Below are positions 21,713-34,864 of a stretch of DNA of 64,000 nucleotides, piece after piece. The first letter of the stretch is position 1. Every line of letters starts with the position of its first letter. The stretch comes from Blastobasis lacticolella (Eukaryota > Arthropoda > Insecta > Lepidoptera > Blastobasidae). The stretch lies in NCBI GenBank assembly GCA_905147135.1, contig LR990056.1:1746001-1810000 (forward strand), written 5' to 3'. A program made the position numbers and the translations under genes. The notes beneath the pieces are model-generated. The model ran no database searches, was not told the DNA's origin, and saw nothing but the letters and a program-made list of their open reading frames with translations.

Positions 21713-23629
21713 GATTTCTACTAGGTAGGTACCTAACAGAACAAACCACCCCAGCACAACAAAAGTAAAATAAGAATTAAAATCATAATACTTAGGTACT
21801 TATTAACTAAAGGCCTTAAAACAGTATCTAAGTTGGTTAGGTAGGTAGGAACCTACGTAAATAAAAAACAAAACATGTTAATCGGTCTGGAAGATAGCCG
21901 GACCCGCGGTGTGGACTGCCGCAGGTACTTAAACTAAATAAAAATAAACATAGTCAGCTACGTACTAAAGTAGATATCTACTACACTAAAACGGGATTCG
22001 TTCAATTGACAAAATGGCTCTACACAGATAGGTAAGTACTAGGTACCTACTAACACGGTTCCCTCATCTAAGTACCTACGTACCTAGGGAACCACTTATG
22101 AATCTAGTTTTGGTGAAACACATTACAGACAGGTTCCACTAAATACCTACATGTTTTTATGAAAAGATAAAAGCGTTGTCTTTTCTACCTATTTCCCGTC
22201 GGAAAAGAACCGAGCGCGGCGGTTGCGCTTCTAACGTCACTATTAGGTGGTAAGTAGCGTCTCCTAGTCTAGCTAGCACCTAGACCTTTAAAGCATGTAG
22301 GTACGTACCTTTTAAACGTTATTTTATGGAAACAAACAGTGTCAGGTGCCAGCGCAGTTAACCACACTTTCTTGCTTTCTTGTGGCTCGATGACCGATAG
22401 GTAAATACACTCATACACACAGATACACAACACTACAGCATGCACTGGTTGCTATGCAATACGTAAGTAGGTAGGTAACATGGTCTTTGGCCTACTGCTT
22501 GGTTGCACTCATGCACAGAATAATGATTATCACAATACTTAAACTGTTGAACATTGTACACAAACAAGACTACGTTAATATTGGTACCTGAAGCAATAAA
22601 TCATTCATTCATTCATATCGTTTACAGTCTTATCACAGTTATTTTCTCAGTACTTAGGTATCCTATACATACAACGCAACAAACAATCACACCGATCACG
22701 CGAAAAGCTAAAAACCGAATAAACGAACACGACTCGAAAATAGGTACATTTTAACACAAAAAGCCACGCTGTTGGCTTCAGCGGTTCAATCAACGACACA
22801 CCCAAGTGCAGCACGCACACTGCCAAAACTCCGGCGTGTCGACACATGGGCCTCGTGGCGAGGTATTTCCCGCGACTTTCGGCGCGGCGCACGGGGCGCG
22901 GGGGGCGGGAGGCGTGGCAGCAGGCAGCGCTTTAGGCAGCGTTGCCAGATCGTACCTTTTAGTACGATTTACGTACTATTTGGCCGACTGTCGTACCTTA
23001 AGCGTACTTTGCTCCACATCGTACTATTTAGTACGTTTTTACAAAATGCTGAATTTAGCTGAGGGGGGTAGTCACTTCACCTTTCCTGTGCGCAAAATAC
23101 TGAAAAATAATGGGAAGGAAGGGTTGATTTTAGCCACCGGCAGCAAAATAACGTCATTAATTGACTAAAAATCATCCCCCCCCCCAAGGCCGATAAAATA
23201 TAGAAGATAATAAGAAGAAATCGTAACTTTTTAGCCATTTTCGTACTATTTTAAGAGCCCAGACGTACTTTTTTGGAAACTACTGCTGGTAACACTGGCT
23301 TTAGGGATCCGCGTGTTAGGGGTCGTACTTATTTCGCCTCTTATGTTCTCCTGGTAGATGCATCGTAATGTTGATTGTTATTATTTAATAAAGTGAGGCT
23401 CAAACAAGTCCAACAGTGGACTAATAATAATCCTTATGATGTCGGTGATGGAATACATTTGCTTACCACTATTTTATCGGGTAATTTGTACAGACAGTAA
23501 TTACTAAAATTGTGTTTGGGTCCGTGTTTCACCTAGGTGACCTAGGTTCAGTGGCGTTGCTTGCCTTCCAGGGGCCCCGTATCAATAGCTGTCTAGGGCC
23601 CCATAGTTAGTACCCCCAACTACAAGGGA

Positions 23630-23895
23630 TCATCATCATCATCATCACAGCCCATAACAGTCCACTACAGGACTTTGGGCCTCTCCCGCAAAAGGGGAGG
23701 TTATTGCCATAATCTCCACGCTTGGCAGGCGGGTTGGAGATCGCAGTGTTGCAAACATAACAATGAAAAACGCTGCTGCCCATTTTCCAGTTTATGGAGA
23801 CTAGATATTTTGCCTCTAAACGTTAGTCGCCTTGTAAGACACCCACGAGTGTAAGGGGTTGGTGCTATTCTACTCTACCGGTCACCACACAGCTA
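23630..23895 (-). repeat. Family A repeat
   Basis: Minus-strand copy starting with a CATCATCATCATCAC tract and ending near ACCGGTCACCACAC. Confidence 0.75.
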
Positions 23896-23944
23896 CAAGG
23901 GATGCTAATGAGTAACTTAAATCCAAGCCATTCGCGTGTTAAGG

Positions 23945-24240
23945 CGGTACGATTTTCATACAATTTTTATGTAACGTTTTTGTGCAATTGGCTATTAGAA
24001 AATATGTTCAATTGTGCGCGAAATAGATTTCCACATGTTAATAATGTAAAACAAAGCAATGAAAAAGAAAAATAATTAAATCACAAAACAACGCCATCAA
24101 GCGGCGATTTGTGCTTTTTTCGATTTAACTGCTTTTGAAAAGAAAACCACTTTGCGCACCATTGAATACATTTACTAAGAGTAGAAATCATAATACAATC
24201 ACTAAACACTCAAACAAATGAAAGAATATCGAGAGAAATT
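23945..24240 (+). repeat. Dispersed AT-rich repeat, family E
   Basis: Second copy of the unit at 11700-12045, with the same ordered blocks. Confidence 0.6.
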
Positions 24241-26672
24241 TAGTATGGGCGTTGAATCACCTTAATAGTAAGAATAACATATGTATGAAAGAAAGTTCCA
24301 CACCGCGTCTGTCTGCCTGTTCGTGATAAACTCAAAAACTACTGAACGGATTTTCATGCGGTTTTCACCAATTGACAAAGTGGAATTACTTTGTCTATTG
24401 AGGAAGATTTAGGTGTATAATTTGTTAATGTTTTATGTTGGTAGTTTGTATGACAAGAATCTCCTTAAAGGCCGGGGTGGACATCGGAATTTTTGTAAAT
24501 TGGCCCTTGACTTTGGTATATTAAAACCTTGCGTGATAAATATAAAAATGTCATAATTTGTTGAATAAGCGAGCGTAGCGAGCTCGATAGTTTCACAAAC
24601 TACCCCTTCAGAATACTTGCGCGAATAACATAAAATCAGTAAATGGACTATACGATGTAGACATTTCTGACATCTGGTTTATAATAAAATTAACTTCGCA
24701 AACAATTAATTAATGAGCGTGCGAGCTCTATTTCTGACATTTTGGCTATAAAGTTTTCACGATTTACTTAAAAACAGTCACATTCGAAAATCGTGTGGGC
24801 CAAAACGATTTTATTATGAGCCAGGTCCATCTGACCCGTTGAGCAATGAACAGTGTAAGGAGTTTCTTAAATCTTATGATCTCACCGATAGTGCTGAATA
24901 TGTTGTACATGAGATCAAGATTTTTCTCATTTTTGCTATAGGTGCATTTTTACACAATTTCAATGAAGTAATGAGTGAGTGCTCTAAGTTGTTGTTTTTT
25001 ATTAAAAATGTTAATTATCTCTAAGCGAAAGGGGAACGAAAACGGATTGTATCACTTGATTTCATTTGCATCTTTGGTGGAGGGGGCCCCGACCCTGGTC
25101 TGAAAATCACTAAAGAATTTTTTTTTTCCGGGAAATAGGGTTTAACTGAAATTGAGGATAACAGTACGTATTTTTGCTTACAAACGATTTGGGACCCCGT
25201 ATCATTGATACGGCTGATACGGCGGTTGTTGCGCCCCTGCCTAGGTTCTCCAACTGGGTGAAGCATGGGATATTTACAGGTATAGCTCCTGACGGAGCTA
25301 AGATTCATTTAGTTAATTTTTGTTGATGAGAAATATTCGTGAAATCGTACGGATTTTAACATAACAGTCCTCTGAGAGTTTAAGCCTTCCCCACATTAGT
25401 GGAGGGTTCTGTCTTAAACTCCACTCTCTACTGTCTTTGTTTTATTTATGTTTCATTCATTACACTAAGGTATTTTATTTGTTTTATTTAATACAAAAAT
25501 ATGTGTGTGTAGTTACTGAAAAATCTCATAGCAGATAGGTACGATTACCTTTGCGACACTGAAACATGACTGACAGGCATGACATGAGAAAGCAAACTTA
25601 TAAAGACAAATATGCTACATTAATTAGAGTTTGCTACATTAATATGCCACAGTAATTTGAATTAGACTACTTTGCTATTAGTTAGGTGGTGGTGCACTTT
25701 CGAAAAAACTATGAAGGAACCTATTAAATTAAAATTACAATATTTTTTTGTACAGAACCCTCAAACCAAAAAATACAAAACGGCTAATTTAGATCTCCTT
25801 AATATCCCATTGCGCCTAGTACTATGAACTTGAGTGACCTTTTACAACTGATTTCTAGAGATGCGGTCTTTCGTTTTCAAAATGTCGATTATCGACATTG
25901 AAAAGGTAAAAGTTCGATAGTCATTTTCTCGCTTACTATTCCACGCACGAAAAAAATAATTGTACCTATCGTTTTAATACGTTTAGCACTCCATCCAGTT
26001 CACGGCTTTATACATGTATTATGAAACACCCTGTATACAGTGACAACGTATTTTGAACTTCGGTTTGGTCTCACTTTTAGAAGTAGATAATTTTAAATTG
26101 ATCAAGTTTTCTCGTGTTTCATTCCATCATGAATTCATGGTAAACCTAGTCGTCCACTAATGTTAGTTTAAAATATATACCGCAACCACCATACGATTCA
26201 CTTCAACAAGATTAACTTCACTTCGCTATTTTTAATGATTGCGAAAATATAAATTCGAATCAAGCTGTCACGCATCCATTACAATTTCAAAGGGTTACCT
26301 GTAGAAATAAAAAGTATGTATTCATGGTTTTTAAAAAATATGGTTCTTAAAGTTTGTATGTAAATTCTTTATTGTATAATAAATAAGGACAGGAATGACA
26401 TAAGTATAATTTAACAAAGCAAAGGTGTAGGAAGGGCAAGATTTCATGGAGTTGCAGGGCACAAACTTACAATGAACGACATTTTTTTAATCTGGCAAGA
26501 TAAAAGAGCGGGTCACGCGGCCTTTGTTCTCGCTGTCACTTTTGGCTCGGGTTAGCCTTTTTGCCCATGACAACGCAAAATAGACAATAGTGTATGAACA
26601 TAAGGTTGCTATTCGCAATTGTTATTTTGGAGAGTATTCTGTTCTGTTAAATACAATATATTAAATAAAATA

Positions 26673-26935
26673 ATGGCCGTGTGGTGTCCGACAGAGTAGA
26701 ATAGCACCAACCCGTTCCACTCATGGGTGTCGTACAAGGCGAATAATGTTTTCGAGGCAAAAGATCAAATGTCTCCGTAGTCTGGAAAATGGGCAGCAGT
26801 ATTTTCTATTGTTATATTCAAACACTGCGATCTCCAACCCACCTGCAAAGCGTGGAGATTATGGCAATAACCTCCCCTTTCGTGGGAGAGGCCCTAAGTC
26901 CTGCAGTGGACTAGTACGTGATGTGATGATGAGAT
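26673..26935 (+). repeat. Family A repeat
   Basis: GGCCGTGTGGTGTCCGACAG start and CCTGCAGTGGACTAG end with a GTGATGATGA tail. Confidence 0.75.
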
Positions 26936-28066
26936 ATAATAAGTACATAGACAAGATTCTAATCAGAAAACGTTTACAAGCCTATGCTTTGTCTAATATA
27001 GGATGATAATTTTGACAGCTCTACCGATATACTTTTCGGTGTATGTCGACTTGTAGAACATCACTATACTTCGTTCAGTAATTCTATGTACCTATTTTAT
27101 TTTTCATCTTTATGGATGTGTAATGGGAAGTAATCTTAACAGCCATCTGTTCTATTATCAATTTAAAGTTTTATGTGAGGAGGATGTGTGCTGTGCCAGC
27201 CACCCGAAAATGTTTTTCACGTGTTTGACTTTCCGCACCTCACTAGACTAGGTATATGTCCATCAATAACAAAAAACTGCAGGTATATTTCCGAACAGCT
27301 GCGATGCATTCGCTGGCGAATTGCTCGCCTTAGTTAGACTATAGGTACTTACGGACTCATATACATCGAGGCTAACAGTCCACTGCTGGGACTTTAGTGG
27401 AGTGTTTTGTCATAACCAACATACTTAGCCGACGACTTGGAGACTTCAGGGTACCTACTGAAAATAATCAACAGAAAGGGCAGGGTGTACGGAGATCAAA
27501 GCTGGCTTTGCCGAAATAGTTGGTGCTATTCCAAGTTTGGTTACTGCTGGTCCGCCATTGTTGTCGAGTGACTCTCAATCTAAGCCTCTTTCATTAATTT
27601 AGGTAAGGTTCCGGCGGTACGTAGTAGGTACAAAATAGAATAGAACTATTTGCCATACGGCCCGTGAAGCCCAGTCCTAGTGCGGCCAATCGTAGCAAAA
27701 GTACGGGAGAGGCGAGGCTACAGTAGTACAGTCAGCTGCAGAGAGAATAGGCCCTCTACCATACATTTAATGGCTCCATTCCCTCTGCAGCTGGCTAAGC
27801 AAACGCTTTGCTTAAATTACTCAAATGCGCAGGTGTTTTTATTTAAAACAAATCAAACCTGGAGCAAAACCACCTCTATTGGAACATGATAGTTGTATTT
27901 ACGGGAGCAAAGTAGGAACGTTTTACGATATTTATTATTTCGACAAAAACTTTACTTGCAAGCAAATTACTAGCGTAAATCAATGCTTGCACGTTGAAAA
28001 AAAATAATTAAAAAATATTTTCACTAGTTTTGTAATTTTTATTTAAATTTATTTAGGAAACTATAA

Positions 28067-28094
28067 GAAAGAAAGAAAGAAAGAAAGAAAGAAA
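28067..28094 (+). repeat. GAAA microsatellite
   Basis: Seven GAAA units in a row. Confidence 0.9.
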
Positions 28095-28638
28095 ATATTT
28101 ATTACAAAGGACGCCACGACATAATAATTTACATATAACACAAAAAAAAAAAAATAGTACATAAAACACGGAGACAATTATAGGGTTCCCTATACTGTCA
28201 GAGTGATCACAGCGCCAGTTATTACGACCAAGTAACCCAATTTCTTACCAATAGGACGACCTCTCACAAATTTCACTTTGAATATGTGCTACAGTTGGGT
28301 GATAAATTCGCTTTAAGGAAATTCAATTCGTAAGGGGCCGTCCTATCGAGCGTTCTCCGCGACAGTATATTTCGGCGGCCATATCGCTGTGCGCAGGGCC
28401 GGATTTAGGCTTTTGCTGCCCTTGGGCACTGAAAGAAATGCCGCCCCATCATTGAAATATCACTAAAAGTTATGTAGTTTTGATATCTTATTTATAAAAA
28501 ATTTAAATATCTAATGTATTGCAAATAACTTATTATATATTATATACTTTGATATGACATAAAAAAATATTTGTTTTTGTTCGTAGAGCTATACATTTTG
28601 GACTCAGCTTGACTTATAATTATATTATAATAATTTTA

Positions 28639-28884
28639 TCACAGGCAAATACGCCTTACTTTTTGAATTGCGAATTGGTCGATTAAATCTTCACAATCTA
28701 AACGTTGAAGTACGTCTGATTCGATGCATAGAATAGCTAAGCTATTGAGTCTATTTGCACTCATTGTAGAACGTAAGTAGTTTTTAACCCTTTTTAAACA
28801 AGATAACGATCGTTCTGCGCCACAGTTTGTTACAGCTAGCAAGAAAAAGCCAATAACGTTCGTAATTTTTCCAAAAAAAAACAA
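28639..28884 (-). pseudogene. hAT transposase C-terminal fragment
   Basis: Reads AVTNCGAERSLSCLKRVKNY then LRSTMSANRLNSLAIL, the conserved hAT dimerisation region (ERSFS..K.IK..LRS.M...RL). It lacks its N-terminal and catalytic parts because the retrotransposon inserted at its upstream edge. Confidence 0.75.
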
Positions 28885-29472
28885 TATTCATTCTACGCCC
28901 CAATTATGAACATATTATTTTGCTCGGTGACTTCAACACATGCCTGCTCAAAAACAACTCTCGTGCCCATAAACTGCAGAATCTCCTGTCCTCGGTCGAT
29001 CTTCATCTCCTTCCCCTCACTGCTACTCATCACGCTCCAAACTCTACCCCTTCTCTCTTGGACCTTATGATAACTTCTTCCCTTGATCACACAGCATCAA
29101 TCGGTCAATTTCCGGCAAATTTTTCCTATCATCATCTTATTTATCTCTCATACAAAATTCGTCCTCCCAGAGTAAAATCCAAATTTCTTTTTTTGCGTAG
29201 CTTCAAGGGCATAGATGAGGAGGCATTGAAGAGAGATGCATCTTTGATTGATTGGACCCCTGTTATTGACACTGATCTGATCGATAATAAGGTAAACATC
29301 TTTAATGACAATATTATTAAATTGTATGACACTCATGCTCCAATAAAAAAGATGAAAATGAAACCTTGGCTAACTTCATATATTAAGGATATGATGGGTA
29401 GACGTGATCGCGCAAAGAAACGTTACAGGAGGTGTCCTTCGGACAATAATTTAGATCGGTATAAATAGTCGT

Positions 29473-30930
29473 TTGTGTAGAGATGCTAAAAGACACTACA
29501 TTCATAAATCTATCGATACTTCTAACTCCTCACCGGTGTGGAGATTTCTTAGATCGCTTGGCATTGGGAAGTCATCTGAATCCTTTGATGGGCCAGTAGA
29601 TTTAAATTCTCTTAATAATCACTTCTCTGTTCCACCTGTTGTACTAGACAATATTACTAAATCCAAAACTATTTCAAATCTTGCTTCTCAACCTTTGCCA
29701 GCATGCAGCTCTTTTGTTTTTCAATCTGTAAGTGAGGAGGATGTCAAAAAACATATTATATCCATTACTTCTACTGGTGTGGGCAATGATGACGTATCTT
29801 CCCGTATGGTTTCCTTACTCCTCCCTGAGCTCTTACCTATACTAACACACATTTTTAACTTCTCCTTGGCTAAGAGCTCATTCCCTTCAGCATGGAAATG
29901 CGCCAATGTCATTCCTCTTCCCAAGATCTCCAGTCCCACCTCCCCTACCCACTTTCGGCCTATCTCAATTTTACCATTCCTCTCCAAAGTCCTTGAGCAT
30001 ATTGCCCACAAGCAGCTTACACATTTCGTTTCTTCTAATAATTTGTTATCTTCTTATCAGTCTGGGTTCCGTTCTGGTCATAGCACCGTTACTGCCCTTC
30101 TTAAGGTTACAGGTGACTTACGTTGGGCTATTGAAAAGAAGTCGCTAACTGTTCTTGGTTTGCTCGATTTTAGTAGCGCCTTTAACAGCGTGGATTTTGA
30201 CATTCTCCTTGCAGTTCTTCGATCCCTTAATATGTCCTCTCCAGCTTTATATTGGTTTGAATCGTATCTTAGGGGCCGCACGCAGCGGGTCGGCTTGAAT
30301 GAGTCTCACTCAGACTGGTGTGACCTCGTTGCTGGCGTGCCCCAGGGTGGCGTTCTCTCTCCTCTTCTCTTTTCTTTCTTTATTAATACAGTCGCTTCGG
30401 TTATTTCTTGCAATTTCCATCTCTACGCAGACGACTTGCAGCTTTATCACCATTTTTGTGTCGAGGATATTGATAGTGCCATCAGCTATTTTAATTCCGT
30501 CTTGGCAAATGTCTGTAATTGGGCAAAAGACTATGGTTTGCTCGTTAACCCCACTAAGTCTAAAGTGATGATAGTCGGCAGTACCTATATGTGTAAACGT
30601 TTGAACATGTCTACATTACCTTCGATCACTTATGATGGTACTATAATTCCTTATACGTTTACTGCCAAAAATTTGGGGGTGGTTCTAGACTCGAATCTGT
30701 CGTGGATCGCCCATGTCAACAATGTGAGCAAAAAAGTTCACCACACGGTGCACTCTCTCAAGTGTCTCCAATACTTTTTGCCCTTGAACGCTAAAATCTC
30801 TATTGTCCAAACCCTTATTCTTCCCATCATAGATTATGCTGACACTTGTTACCTTGACGCTACTGAGGAGCTATTGAATAAGCTTGAGCGGCTCCAAAAT
30901 GTTGGTACGTTTCATATTTGGATTACGTAA
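29473..30930 (+). pseudogene. Reverse transcriptase ORF of non-LTR element
   Basis: 485 open codons. Finger, palm and thumb motifs are present: HFRPISILPFLSKVLE, YQSGFRSGHST, LDFSSAFN, GVPQGGVLSPLLF and YADD. It lacks the endonuclease start and is frameshifted before its natural end, so it is likely dead. Confidence 0.85.
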
Positions 30931-31278
30931 ATATGACCATGTCTCTCATTTTCGGGCTCAACTCAAGTGGCTTCCAATTCGCCTTCGTAGGAATGTTCAT
31001 ATTCTTTGTGTCCTCTATAATCCTCGAGCCCCTTCCTACCTCAGTTACCTACCCAGTACCTTCAGTTTTTCCCGACCACAGGACATGCCTTGTCGCTCTA
31101 GCGTCAAGGCACTCCTCTCCATTCCCCCTCATCAATCTGAGTGTTACTCTAATTCCTTCTCTGTTCATGCGGCTAGATTGTGGAATTCATTGCCATTTAA
31201 TGTACGTATCAGTCCTTCACTTGAAACCTTTAAAAAGCGAGTTAAAGAGTATTATCTTTCCATTTGTTATCCATAGTA

Positions 31279-31312
31279 TATATGTATGTATGTATATATG
31301 TATGTATGTTGT
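31279..31312 (+). repeat. TATG microsatellite at retrotransposon 3' end
   Basis: Repeated TATG/TATA units just after the last open frame of the retroelement. Confidence 0.7.
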
Positions 31313-31864
31313 ATGTAACTTTGTATTTAATTAGGTATTATAATTTCATTGTAATATTTTTTTTTTTTGGTAGTGTTATGTAGGTTAGGTATTTTAAGGT
31401 GCACGCCGTCTGCCTTTCTGATTATACCCTGTCTCTTCCGTAGGTCTGCTGTAAGATATTTCTTATGAAATAAGCTGTACCTGTTGTGTTGTTTTCCTTA
31501 TATCAATATTGTATAAATATTATTGTGCACAATAAACTGTTAAATAAATAAATAATAATAAAATTTAAATTTTATCATTCCAGCAAATTAAAAAATCTAA
31601 TATTACCATTTCAAATCTTCACTTAAGGTGCCAAAATTATAATTTACAAAACTTCGATTTGACAAATATTGTACGAGTCAAATTTCTTGAATTATCTATT
31701 AAATAATATATGATTAATTAAAAGAATAAAAAATTTCTATTGAGAAATTTTGATGACAATTAAAAAATTTTTTTTCACTTTCAAAATTTTGCCGCCCTAG
31801 AAAATTTGCCGCCCTGGGCACTAGCCCCGACTGCCCCTAATGTAAATCCACCCCTGGCTGTGCG

Positions 31865-34242
31865 CACTATTCATTTGTCCTCTTGGACAAATTACAGTCG
31901 GCGTTCATTGAGAAAAAAAGAAACAAAAAACATAATTTGATCCTCAGTTACTTTATTAAATATTTAATTTTACAACCAGTATTGAATGCAGTAACATTTC
32001 TTCACATTATCGTACATTACACGTTTACAATAAAGTTTAAACAGTGAATACAGACACATAGCTATATTGGTATACATAGAATGAAAATTTAGCCATAATG
32101 GAGTACATAAGATACAATATTAGGTACGTGGTTACGATGTCTAAGAATACATACACAAGAAGTCCTAACGACGAGTTATAATTAAAACGGGAGACGTCAA
32201 AGAGATAAATCTAAAAAATATTTACCTACAAGATATGTTCGAAGGTCTACCATAAAGCAACAACTGATATTTAATTGTAACAAATAAATCATATAATAAC
32301 AGTCTGATCACACGAATATTACAAATTAAATAATAAAATGTATGTATATGCCATCTAGTTATTTACAAAAGTTAGCTAACTAAATAACAAAGAAATCTAA
32401 TATTATTTTGTATGTTACGTATGGACCTATGTAGGCCTCTACTGCCTAGTGGGGTACAGTCGCCGGCACAGGTTGTGCACACTTCGTTTAAGGCCGTCTA
32501 ACAAGGGCGACGTACATGTCACGGCGACTGTATTCAGACACCTAGCTAGGCCGACATTTCGCTACAAAAATTTCTAATCTAAATAAATTAAATAAGTTCA
32601 AAGTCAACGCGGTTTTCAAATAAAATACATCGTAGGCAAATGTCGAGAAATGTGAGAGTTGTCTTTATTTTAATTTGTTCTTACATCGACGGACACATTT
32701 CGCCTACGCGTGAAAGAAAGCCAAGTTTCAATACGTTTAGTTACGTTTCACATCATCTGGAATGCATTCTCTTTTCAAGGAACTTGGCCGTTTCCACTAG
32801 CGCCATCTTACAATTACAATTAGAACTGCTACTAAAAATCGTTACAAAACTTTCTAGATTTAATTCGCATTCAATTCTTTTTTTGACGTAACGGGTTTAC
32901 AAGCGATTTAATACAAACAATTCGATAAAGCTCATTGTCAATGTAAAAAAACGTGTACAAGCCTCTTAGAAATTTCATAAAATGTTTTTATAAAGATTAT
33001 TATATTGAGCAGTCTAAATATTAGGAGCCATATTTCATTACCAATAGTGTTTGTTTAATGTAGATTATAAATTCAGATAAGTCTTGTGGTTTAGCATTTA
33101 TCAACATGACTTAAGATTTTTTCTGTGGAGCTTGATGAAGTCACTATAGTGCACCCACATTACAAAATCTCATTTCACTATCACAATTACTTCTTTAAAG
33201 ACCTACAAGGATCTTTTGGCTGGATGAGGGCGTATTTGTCCAACATCAACTCCAGCTGTCTGTCAAAAGTGACACTTTACAAAATGGCGGCGTTAGTTCT
33301 GATTTCGGCCTACTGCCAAAAGATCCTTGTAGGCCTGTAGTTGTGTTGAAATGAAAGTTTTCACGATTCCAGATGGCGCTACTGCGACGAGAGGTTTGAT
33401 GTCAAAATAAAGCCCTACTATTGGCTAGAATTTATCCGCCAATTTACAGCAGATGTTTCTGTCCAATGGCACGGCAGTATTTTGACAACGGACCTTCTCA
33501 CTAGCGCCATCTGTTGGGTTTTGAAATAGCGAACTCCTCATTCTTATTGATCGATTTCTCAGTGAGGCAACGCAACTTATTTGAGTATAACTATTGTTCG
33601 GTGGTGTTTTCATCTCATCGGCGACCTCTTTAATATTATTTCATAGTCTGTGACGTTATAGAAAAGTGGTCTACACCCGTCACAGTATAAATATTGTCAT
33701 AATCAAGTTTGTTTTAGATACGATTCGTGCTTCAGAGATAAATTCTCTGTCGCTCTAAAGGCGGTATACGTAAAATATTTAAGTGATGCTCCTCTTACGT
33801 GTGTGAGTGAAGTGTCATGCCATACATTCAAATGTTCATAATTCAAACGTCTTTCAAATTCAAATTCGAATTCCTAACACGTCATTCACACACACAAGAA
33901 GGGTTTTACTTGAGCTTCTTACCCATAGCAGTCCAAAAACGCGTTATGGTATCACGCCACTAAAATTAGTCATTGTGATGTATGAAAGCAGTGGAGCACA
34001 ACGCATTCATTCTCTGGCACTTCTCTCCTATGTAAAAAATAAGTAAACAAAAATGGACCTTACACGCCACAATTTACAACTCAGAATTCATTGGGTTAAA
34101 TGACCGATTTAGCGGAGCCTTCGGTGGTATAGTTCATCGATAATATTGCATGCAACCGTCTTGCATACATAAGGACATCATGTCATGGGCCTAAGTGTAG
34201 GTATCCTGACGTCACCATAGTAAGGTCCACTTTAAGGCGTGT
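31865..34242. other. AT-rich region past the myosin gene 3' end
   Basis: No exon recognised. It may hold the myosin 3' UTR. A 19-bp inverted repeat (33202-33220 against 33315-33333) and a short repeat with GATGGCGCTA ends at about 33360-33545 are present. Confidence 0.5.
33202..33333. repeat. Small inverted-repeat element
   Basis: CCTACAAGGATCTTTTGGC and its exact reverse complement bound a 94-bp interior. Confidence 0.75.
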
Positions 34243-34782
34243 CTATTCCATTACAGTGTGTTGTATGGGCGTGAGAGGGCGCGGGCGGGCACAGAAGGCG
34301 GCACAGATGGCAGGCAGCGCCGCGGCCAGGATACCCTGACGGGAGGGGGCCGGGCTTTCCAGGACAGGACTCCCCAGGGTACTCCTCTCAACAGGGGTTC
34401 GCGGGCTCTCGAAAACAGAGCTGGAAGGGGTTAGACTCCTCAAACTCTCCATGTCAAGCGGGCCTGGACTCCCCACGTTATTACTGTATGGGGAGATACT
34501 CCTCAGGCTCCTCAAGTCGCTTCTTGGGGAAGGACTGCCCACGCTACCGTCACCGTTGCGTATCGGGTCTAGATTCCCCACACTACCGTCATCGTTGTGT
34601 ATCAGGGCTGCACTTCCCACGCCGTCATATCCCGGGACTGAGCTCCCCAGCCCATCATATCCCAGGGCTGCACTCCCCTCACCGTCATATCCTGGGACTA
34701 GACTCCCCACGCCGTTATATCCCGGCCCCCTCGGTCCCGGGACCGCGGGCCTCCGCGGGGCGGTCCCCGCGGGCGTCCCTTG
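34243..34782 (-). CDS. In-frame open extension after myosin-18 stop
   Basis: The TAG is followed by CAA and 178 more sense codons before a stop at 34243. The extension starts QGTPAGTAPRRPAVPGPRGP, then has ten-residue GYDGxGS-type repeats (bases about 34610-34735), then a Ser/Pro/Arg-rich stretch (SPRSDLRSLRSISPYSNNVG). It could be translated by readthrough, by an alternative splice, or be 3' UTR. Confidence 0.35.
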   Translation of the reverse strand, partial: QGTPAGTAPRRPAVPGPRGPGYNGVGSLVPGYDGEGSAALGYDGLGSSVPGYDGVGSAALIHNDDGSVGNLDPIRNGDGSVGSPSPRSDLRSLRSISPYSNNVGSPGPLDMESLRSLTPSSSVFESPRTPVERSTLGSPVLESPAPSRQGILAAALPAICAAFCARPRPLTPIQHTVME

Positions 34783-34864
34783 CTACGCGGTGGACTCGGC
34801 GAGACTGCTGCGCTTTGCGGAGCCCGCGCTGCTGCGGCTGAGCCGGCCCTCGGGGCTTTGGGAC
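34783..34864 (-). CDS. Mhcl: Myosin-18 terminal exon N
   Basis: After a TTCCAG acceptor it reads SQSPEGRLSRSSAGSAKRSS LAESTA and TAG (34785-34783). A basic Ser-rich tail. The same frame stays open for 179 more codons after this stop. Confidence 0.7.

Larger units (their letters stand above)
19937..28385. other. Spacer upstream of the adaptin gene
   Basis: The adaptin promoter and 5' UTR should lie just right of 19937. No exon was recognised in the rest. It holds a SINE (21403-21712), family A copies (23630-23895, 26673-26935), a family E copy (23945-24240), GTAC-rich repeat DNA at 22937-23290 and many TAGGTACCTAC motifs at 21300-22320. Confidence 0.6.
28885..31555 (+). mobile_element. CR1/L2-like non-LTR retrotransposon, 5' truncated
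   Basis: The first frame (to 29468) keeps only the end of an AP-type endonuclease, with LLGDFNT. The second (29473-30930) is a reverse transcriptase with LDFSSAFN (Asp codon at 30166), GVPQGGVLSPLLF and YADDLQLYH (30424 on). A third frame (about 30884-31276) carries the C-terminal tail with ARLWNSLPFNVR. A TAG at 29466 and a frameshift near 30890 break it. The 3' end is a TAAATAAATAAAT run. Confidence 0.85.
28394..31856 (-). mobile_element. hAT-type DNA transposon, split by a retrotransposon
   Basis: The ends are CAGGGCCGGATTTAG on the left and TAAATCCACCCCTG on the right, imperfect inverted repeats. Both are flanked by the 8-bp direct repeat GCTGTGCG (28386-28393 and 31857-31864), the hAT hallmark. 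Inside, only the end of a transposase remains on the minus strand. A non-LTR element occupies about 28885-31555. Confidence 0.85.

Noticed and set aside
22806..23168. A 120-codon plus-strand frame upstream of the adaptin gene
   Set aside because: It runs through GTAC-rich repeat DNA and low-complexity Ala/Gly codons, with no family resemblance.
23630..23900. CRISPR-like or satellite array suggested by CATCATCATC runs
   Set aside because: It is the tail of a dispersed retroelement-like repeat in a nuclear genome.
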